Under the pieces are notes generated by a model. It was not told where the DNA came from and did no database searches. It worked only from the letters and a program-made list of their open reading frames with translations. DNA of 64,000 nt from Moringa oleifera (taxonomy: Eukaryota; Streptophyta; Magnoliopsida; Brassicales; Moringaceae): NCBI GenBank assembly GCA_021397835.1, contig JAJFZO010000080.1, forward strand, positions 372,001 to 436,000, given 5' to 3'. Position 1 is the first letter of the stretch. Every line of letters begins with the position of its first letter. A program made the position numbers and the translations under genes. This document shows positions 58,810-64,000 of this stretch, in pieces.

Positions 58810-61085
58810 GAATTAATTGAGCCTAACAATTAATTGAGTTTAACAAATGAGTCCACAATTAATTGAACCTAACAAATAATTAAACTTAATATATAATTGG
58901 ACCCAAGAATGAAATGGGTTCAAAATATAATTGAGCCCGAGAATAAAATGGGTCCAATACATAACTGAGTTTAAATTATAATTAGACCCAATAACTAATG
59001 GAAACTAAGATATAATTGGGTTTAATTAAGTGTAATATTTAATTGTATTTGATAAAAAAATTGGACTTAATAATAACTTGACAAATAAATAATTGACGTT
59101 AATATAAAGTTAGGCCAAATAACTAAATTGGCTTAACAAATAATTAAACTTGAGAGAAAATTGAGCTTAGTAATTAATTAGACTTAAAATTTAATTTACC
59201 TTAAGAATTAATTGGGCTTGATATCCATATAGGCTTAATAAAAAAATTTGGTCCAATAATTAAGTGTTTTAAGATGTAATTTGGCTAAGTTTAACAATTA
59301 ATCAGATATAATAATTAATTGAGCTTAATATTTGATGAGGCCCACGATTTAATTGTAAATAATAATCAATCGAGTATAAGATTTAGTTAGGTCTAATCAA
59401 AAATTAAGTTGCTATATGAATAGGTTTACTAAATGATTGAGTTTAATCTGTTGTTAGGCCTAAAAGTGAAAAAGACTATTATTGGATCTAAAATGAAATT
59501 AGATCCAAGATTTAATTGGACATAAGATATGCTTAGATGTAGTGCGCATGGACTCAATACATACTTAGACCTATGAATGAATTGAACATAATAATTAATT
59601 GAGTTTAATAACAATTTAGGCCTAATATTTAATTATTGGGGCCAAAATTTAATTAAATCTAATATTAATTGAATCAAATATGTACTTCAAATTAACAATG
59701 AATTAGATTGAGCAATTTATTGGCCTTAACATAATCAAGCTGAAGATTCGATCGTCTTAAATAAATAATTAAGCTTAACACACAATTTGACCTAATAAAA
59801 ACTTTCCTCGATATATGTTTAAGCCTAAAAACTAAATTGACCTAATAAGTAATAAAGCTTGAGAGTTAGTTAAGAGCAACAATTAATCAAACTTGACAAT
59901 ATGTTGTTCTAACAAATACATAATTGATTAGAACTAATAATAAATAATTTAACCAAAGATATAATTGGTTTCATCATGCATGAAATTAAAAAATAATTCA
60001 GTTAAGGAATAAAATATTAGACCTAAGATATAATTAAGCTTAATAATTAATTAGAGTTAACAAAAAAAAAAAGAGTCTAACAACCAATTGAGTTCAATGA
60101 TTAATTTAGACTAAGAATTTATTTCATCTAAAAATTAGACCTAATAGTTAATTAGATCTTATAATTAGTTGAGCTTAATAATGAGTTAGGTCTACAATTT
60201 TATTGTGCCTAAAAATTAATTAGGCCTAAAATTTTATTGTACTTAAAAATTAGTTGATCCGAAAAATTTATTTGAACCAAATAAAAAATTGGACATACGA
60301 ATGAATTGGTCTTAAGATATAATTAGACCCAAACTATTATTTAAACTTGAAATATAATTAAGCTTTTATAAATAATTGGATCTAATAGGTAATTTGACCT
60401 AGTAATAAACAATAAGGCTTAACACACAATTATGTTGATTGCGCAAGAAGCAGAGAAATAATTTAATTGAAGAATAGGCTTAGCCTAATATGTAATTGAG
60501 CCTAACAATTGATTTGATCAAATAATTCATTATACTAGATATTTAATTGAGCCTAATAACATTTTTAATTTCCTAAAAAAATGTAGCATAATATATAATT
60601 GGTCTAGAATAGGTCAAATAATGAAATAGACCTAATAAATATCTAAGCATAGTAATTAATTGGGCCTGATGATTAAATAAAGAACTAAACCGAATAATAA
60701 TGAATAGAGCCTAAGATATAATTAGGTCTATCGTATATAAAACTTAGAAATAATTTAACCTAACATATTTTAATTGGGCCTAGTATGTAATTGAGTCTAA
60801 CTATCATTTGAGCCAAAGAATTCATTGTACTAGGTAACAAATCAAGCTTAAGATTTGGTTCGGCCTAACAAAACAGAGTTAATATATCATTGAGCCTAAA
60901 GATGAAATGACTCTAATAAATGATTTATCCTAATAAGTAGTTGAGCCTCATAATTTAATTGAATGTAACAATTCATTGAGCTTCACAATTAGTTTTGTCA
61001 AATAATTAATTGAACTAAGATTTAATTGGGTTAATTAAAAAAAAATAGACTTCATATATAGATGAGCTTAAAAAATATTTGGGGT
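58810..61085 (+). repeat. 17-bp minisatellite, plus orientation (field M2)
   Basis: The same 17-bp unit, now on the plus strand. From 58,811 units parse cleanly: AATTAATTGAGCCTAAC, AATTAATTGAGTTTAAC, a 12-base unit, AATTAATTGAACCTAAC, AAATAATTAAACTTAAT, ATATAATTGGACCCAAG and so on, with occasional 10-13 or 18-base units. About 130 units by length. The open frames in this region are accidental. Confidence 0.9.
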
Positions 61086-61104
61086 TCTTAATATATAACT
61101 AGAG

Positions 61105-61718
61105 TTTGAGAATGCTAAACCTTAACCTTTCATCCTTAATCCTTAAATCTTAAACTCCAAAACTTAAACGCCACACCTTAATGCCTAAAGCCTAAATCCT
61201 ATACCATAAACCTTAATTTCAAATCATTAAACCCCTAACATCTAAGACCTAAACCCTCGCCTCTAAACCCTAAATCATAAGCCCTAACCTGAAACTCCAA
61301 AACCTAAACTCTGCATCCCAACACTGAAACCTTAAATCTTATACCATCAACCCTAACATATAAAGTATAAAACATAAATACTAAACCATAAATGTTAACA
61401 TCTAAATCTGAACCTAACAAACACTAAACCCTAACCCCTGAACTCTAACCAATATAGCCTAAATCCTAGACCTTAAAAACCAAAACTCTGGCCTCTAAGC
61501 CAACAACCATAACCCACACCCCAAGCCTTAAACTCTATCCCTTTGCACTAACCCTTAAACCCCAATCCCTAACCCCTAAAATTTTAACACTATGAAATGA
61601 ACCCTAACTCCATAACTCCTAAATCCTAAACATATGCCACTAAACCATAAATTTTGAGCTCTAGCCTAAAGCTAACACTGTAGCCTTTGAACCTTGAATC
61701 CTAAACCATAAAACCTAA
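61105..61718 (+). repeat. Telomere-like array TL4, C-rich
   Basis: About 0.6 kb of degenerate CCCTAAA units on the plus strand, entered directly from the 17-bp array over about 20 bp. Confidence 0.9.
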
Positions 61719-61734
61719 AGTTCAACATAGTATT

Positions 61735-62850
61735 TTGGGTCGTGAGATTGGGGTTTAGAGTTTAGGTTTCAGGGTTAGGATTCAGAGTTTTGAGGTTAGA
61801 ATTTAGGATTTAATGTTTAGGCTTCAGACTTTAGTGTTTAAGGTTTAGGGTTTACTATTATATATTAGGTTTTAGGTTTGTAAGTTAAGGTTAAGAGGCT
61901 AGTGTTTTGAGGTGGAGGGTTAACGATTAAGGGATCAAAGTTATTAATTAGGGGTTAGGATTTAGAGTTTAAGGGTTAGGGATTAGGGTTTCTGGTTTAA
62001 GACTCACTATTTGGGATTTTGGATTTGGGTTTAGGCTACAGTGTGTAGCATTTAAGGTTTAGGGGTTGTGTTAGGGGTTACTGCAGGGATTTCAGGTTAG
62101 GGTTTTAGTGTTAAAGTTTAAGGTTTACAGATTTAGGATTCTGGGGCAAGGATTTAAAGTTTATGGTTTTGGGATTAGGGTTTAGGGTTTAGGGTTAAGG
62201 CTTATGTGTTGGGAGTTCGGGGGTTACAACTTCATTTTAAGGTTTAAGGTTTAGAGGTTAAGGGTTAAAAGCGAAAAGTGTAGGGCAAGGGTTAGGGTTA
62301 GGTTGAGAGTTTAGAGTTAATGGTTTGAGGGCTGGGGTTAGGTTTTAGGTTTTTGGATTTAAGGTTTAAGAGTTTAAAGTTAAGGTTTAGGGTTAATGAT
62401 TTAAGGTTTGAGATATAGGGATTAGGGCTTTAGAGTTAGTGGCTTAGGGGTTAGGAGATTGGGTGTAAGGTTTAAGGTTTAGCAGTTAAGGGTTTAGGGA
62501 TTAATGTTTAGGATTAATGACTTTGGTATTTGGATTGAAGGTTGGAAGTTTAAGGGTTAAAATTTAGAGTTGAAATGTTAAAGTACATAATTTAGTGTTT
62601 AGGATTTAAGGGTCAGGTGTTAAGGGATAGATTTATGATTTAGGTTTTAGGTCTTTAGGTTTACGGGCTAGAGTCCAAGGTTTATAATTTAGGATTTATG
62701 CGTTTAGATTTAGGGTTAGGTATTAGGGTTGACGTTTTATTAAAGTTTAAGGGTCAAGGCTCAGGGTTTTCATTTAGAGATTATGGTTTAGGGTTTACGG
62801 TTTAAGATTATGTTTAGATTTAAGGTTAGAGTTACATGTTTGAAGTGTAG
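61735..62850 (-). repeat. Telomere-like array TL5, G-rich
   Basis: About 1.1 kb of degenerate TTTAGGG units on the plus strand (TTTAGAG, TTTAGGT, TTCAGGG, TTTAAGG...). The change from C-rich to G-rich takes place within about 20 bp around 61,720-61,740. Confidence 0.92.
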
Positions 62851-62884
62851 ATCACCGGTAAGATTAGTAACATAATAAAACAAA

Positions 62885-63745
62885 AAAAGGTTATAGGATT
62901 TATGGTCTTGGGTCTTAGGCCTAGTGCCTAGATTTTAGGGCATAAATTTTAGGATTTGGGGTCCAAAGTCCAAGGTCTAAGGTCTAAGATTATAGGTTCT
63001 TGGTTCTAGGTTTTAGAATATAAGGTGTTAAGGCCTAGAGTCGTATGGTATAAGGTCTAGGATCTATGGTTTTAGTGTCTAGGTCTATAGTTTTAGGGTT
63101 TAAGATCTACATTTTTAGAGTGTAGTGGGTAGGGTTTTTTTGGGTTATAGGATTTTAATATCTAGGGTCTAAGGTCTCAAGTCTAGGATTCAGGGTCAAG
63201 GGTCTTGAGACAAGGGTCGAGAGTCTAGATCCTAGGCTTTAGCGTCTAGGATATAAGGTCTAAGGTCTAGAAAGTAGGGTTAAGAGTTCTAGGATCTAGG
63301 GTCTTGGTATGAAAGTTAAGGGTCCTAGGGTCTAGGTATAGGGTCTATGAATTAAGGGTTAGGGTGGAAGGCGTTTACGGTCTAAGATTTTAAGGTCTAA
63401 TGAGTTTAGGTTTTAATGTCTAGCGTATAGTGTATTGGGTTTTAGGGTTTTACAAGTAGTCTAATGTCTAGGATCTAGCATTTAAGGTTTCGTGTCTTAT
63501 GGTGTAGAGTTTAGATTTTAGGGTCCAAGGTCTAAAGTTTTAGGGCCTAATGTCTTAGATTTAGGTTTTTTGCTTGTTGGTTTTTAGTGTTTTAAGGTTT
63601 AAGGGTCAAGAGTATAGGGTTTTAGGGTCTAGAATGTAAGGTCTAAGATTTTAGAATTTTAGGGATTTATGGTTTAAGACCTAGGGTCTAAGGTCTAAGG
63701 TGTATTATCTGTGGTCTAGGTTCTAAGATCTAAAATCTAGGTTTT
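62885..63745 (-). repeat. Variant heptamer array TL6 (TCTARGG)
   Basis: The period is still seven, but the dominant unit is now TCTAGGG or TCTAAGG (for example GGTCTAAGGTCTAAG, GGTTCTTGGTTCTAGG). It is separated from TL5 by about 35 bp of AT-rich sequence (near 62,850-62,885, with ATCACCGGTAAG just before). Confidence 0.88.
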
Positions 63746-63749
63746 TTAA

Positions 63750-64000
63750 GTTTTAAGGATTTAAATAGACTAATTATATATTAAACCTAATTTTTAATTA
63801 GGCTTAGTTAAATCTTATGTCTAATTAATTCTTAATCACAATTAAATCTTGAGCTCAATAAATTGTAATACTAAACTAATTGTTATGTCTAATTAATTAT
63901 TAGATCATTAATTGTTACATGTAATTACATCTCAGCCTAATTATATCTTGATCAAGTAAATCATTGAGTTCAAATATATTTTAGAAGTAATTATATGTGA
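63750..64000 (-). repeat. 17-bp minisatellite, minus orientation (field M3), runs off the window
   Basis: Units such as TAAACCTAATTTTTAAT, TAGGCTTAGTTAAATCT and TATGTCTAATTAATTCT match field M1 in unit and orientation. The array continues beyond the window end. Confidence 0.87.

Noticed and set aside
61105..62850. Chromosome end-to-end fusion scar at the C-rich/G-rich switch
   Set aside because: A telomere fusion would read G-rich then C-rich (TTTAGGG followed by CCCTAAA). Here the order is C-rich then G-rich, the opposite orientation.

Overview
The window looks like a stretch of a plant nuclear chromosome, most likely a eudicot. It is very AT-rich. Gene remnants have GT-AG introns, and the families present are typical of land plants: a NAC transcription factor, a coiled-coil NBS-LRR resistance gene, an RLK902-type receptor kinase, a GDSL lipase, an STP sugar carrier and the microtubule protein AIR9. 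Tandem arrays are built on the plant telomere heptamer (CCCTAAA/TTTAGGG). I cannot name the species. I found no rRNA, tRNA, organellar insert or CRISPR array. No protein gene in the window is clearly intact; every recognisable one is shifted, interrupted or truncated.

Layout. (1) 1-3.1 kb is AT-rich intergenic DNA. (2) 3.1-14.05 kb is a gene-remnant block: a GC-richer promoter-like stretch with two G-boxes, a NAC gene broken by two single-base shifts, an LRR scrap, a complete-length but decayed CNL resistance gene (6.7-10.0 kb), and two unrecognised coding scraps. The 3' flank of the NAC gene recurs at 13.4 kb, so this block has a duplication history. (3) 14.3-15.2 kb is a ~95-bp minisatellite. 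(4) 15.2-19.0 and 22.0-23.5 kb are strongly A-biased on the plus strand and hide a degenerate repeat unit. An STP sugar-transporter scrap lies between the two fields. A 0.4-0.5 kb segment at 13.65 kb recurs at 25.26 kb, bracketing this A-rich territory.

(5) 25.9-38.4 kb is less AT-rich and holds broken fragments of at least four unrelated genes: an RLK902-like kinase tail, the middle and end of a GDSL lipase, three exons of a TBC Rab-GAP, and two exons of AIR9. The segment with the second AIR9 exon is present twice. Introns are retained, so these are DNA-level copies or remains, not retrocopies. (6) 38.4-46.7 kb is AT-rich DNA with microsatellites and two tandem duplications.

(7) 46.7-64 kb is the most unusual part. 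Degenerate telomere-type heptamer arrays alternate with pieces of one Ty3/gypsy retroelement family. At two places an LTR ends in a sequence resembling an initiator-Met tRNA primer-binding site, and the telomere-like array starts within a few bases of it, where gag should be. One unit reads LTR, PBS-like site, 2.2 kb telomere-like array, RT/RNase H/integrase remnants, LTR. The 3' part then enters a 17-bp minisatellite (57.6-61.1 kb) whose orientation flips at 58.8 kb. This is followed by C-rich telomere-like repeats that flip to G-rich at 61.73 kb, then a variant heptamer block, then the 17-bp repeat again in mirrored orientation. The result is a large degenerate mirror structure centred near 61.73 kb. 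I consider this retroelement/telomere-like/17-bp composite the best candidate for something undescribed.
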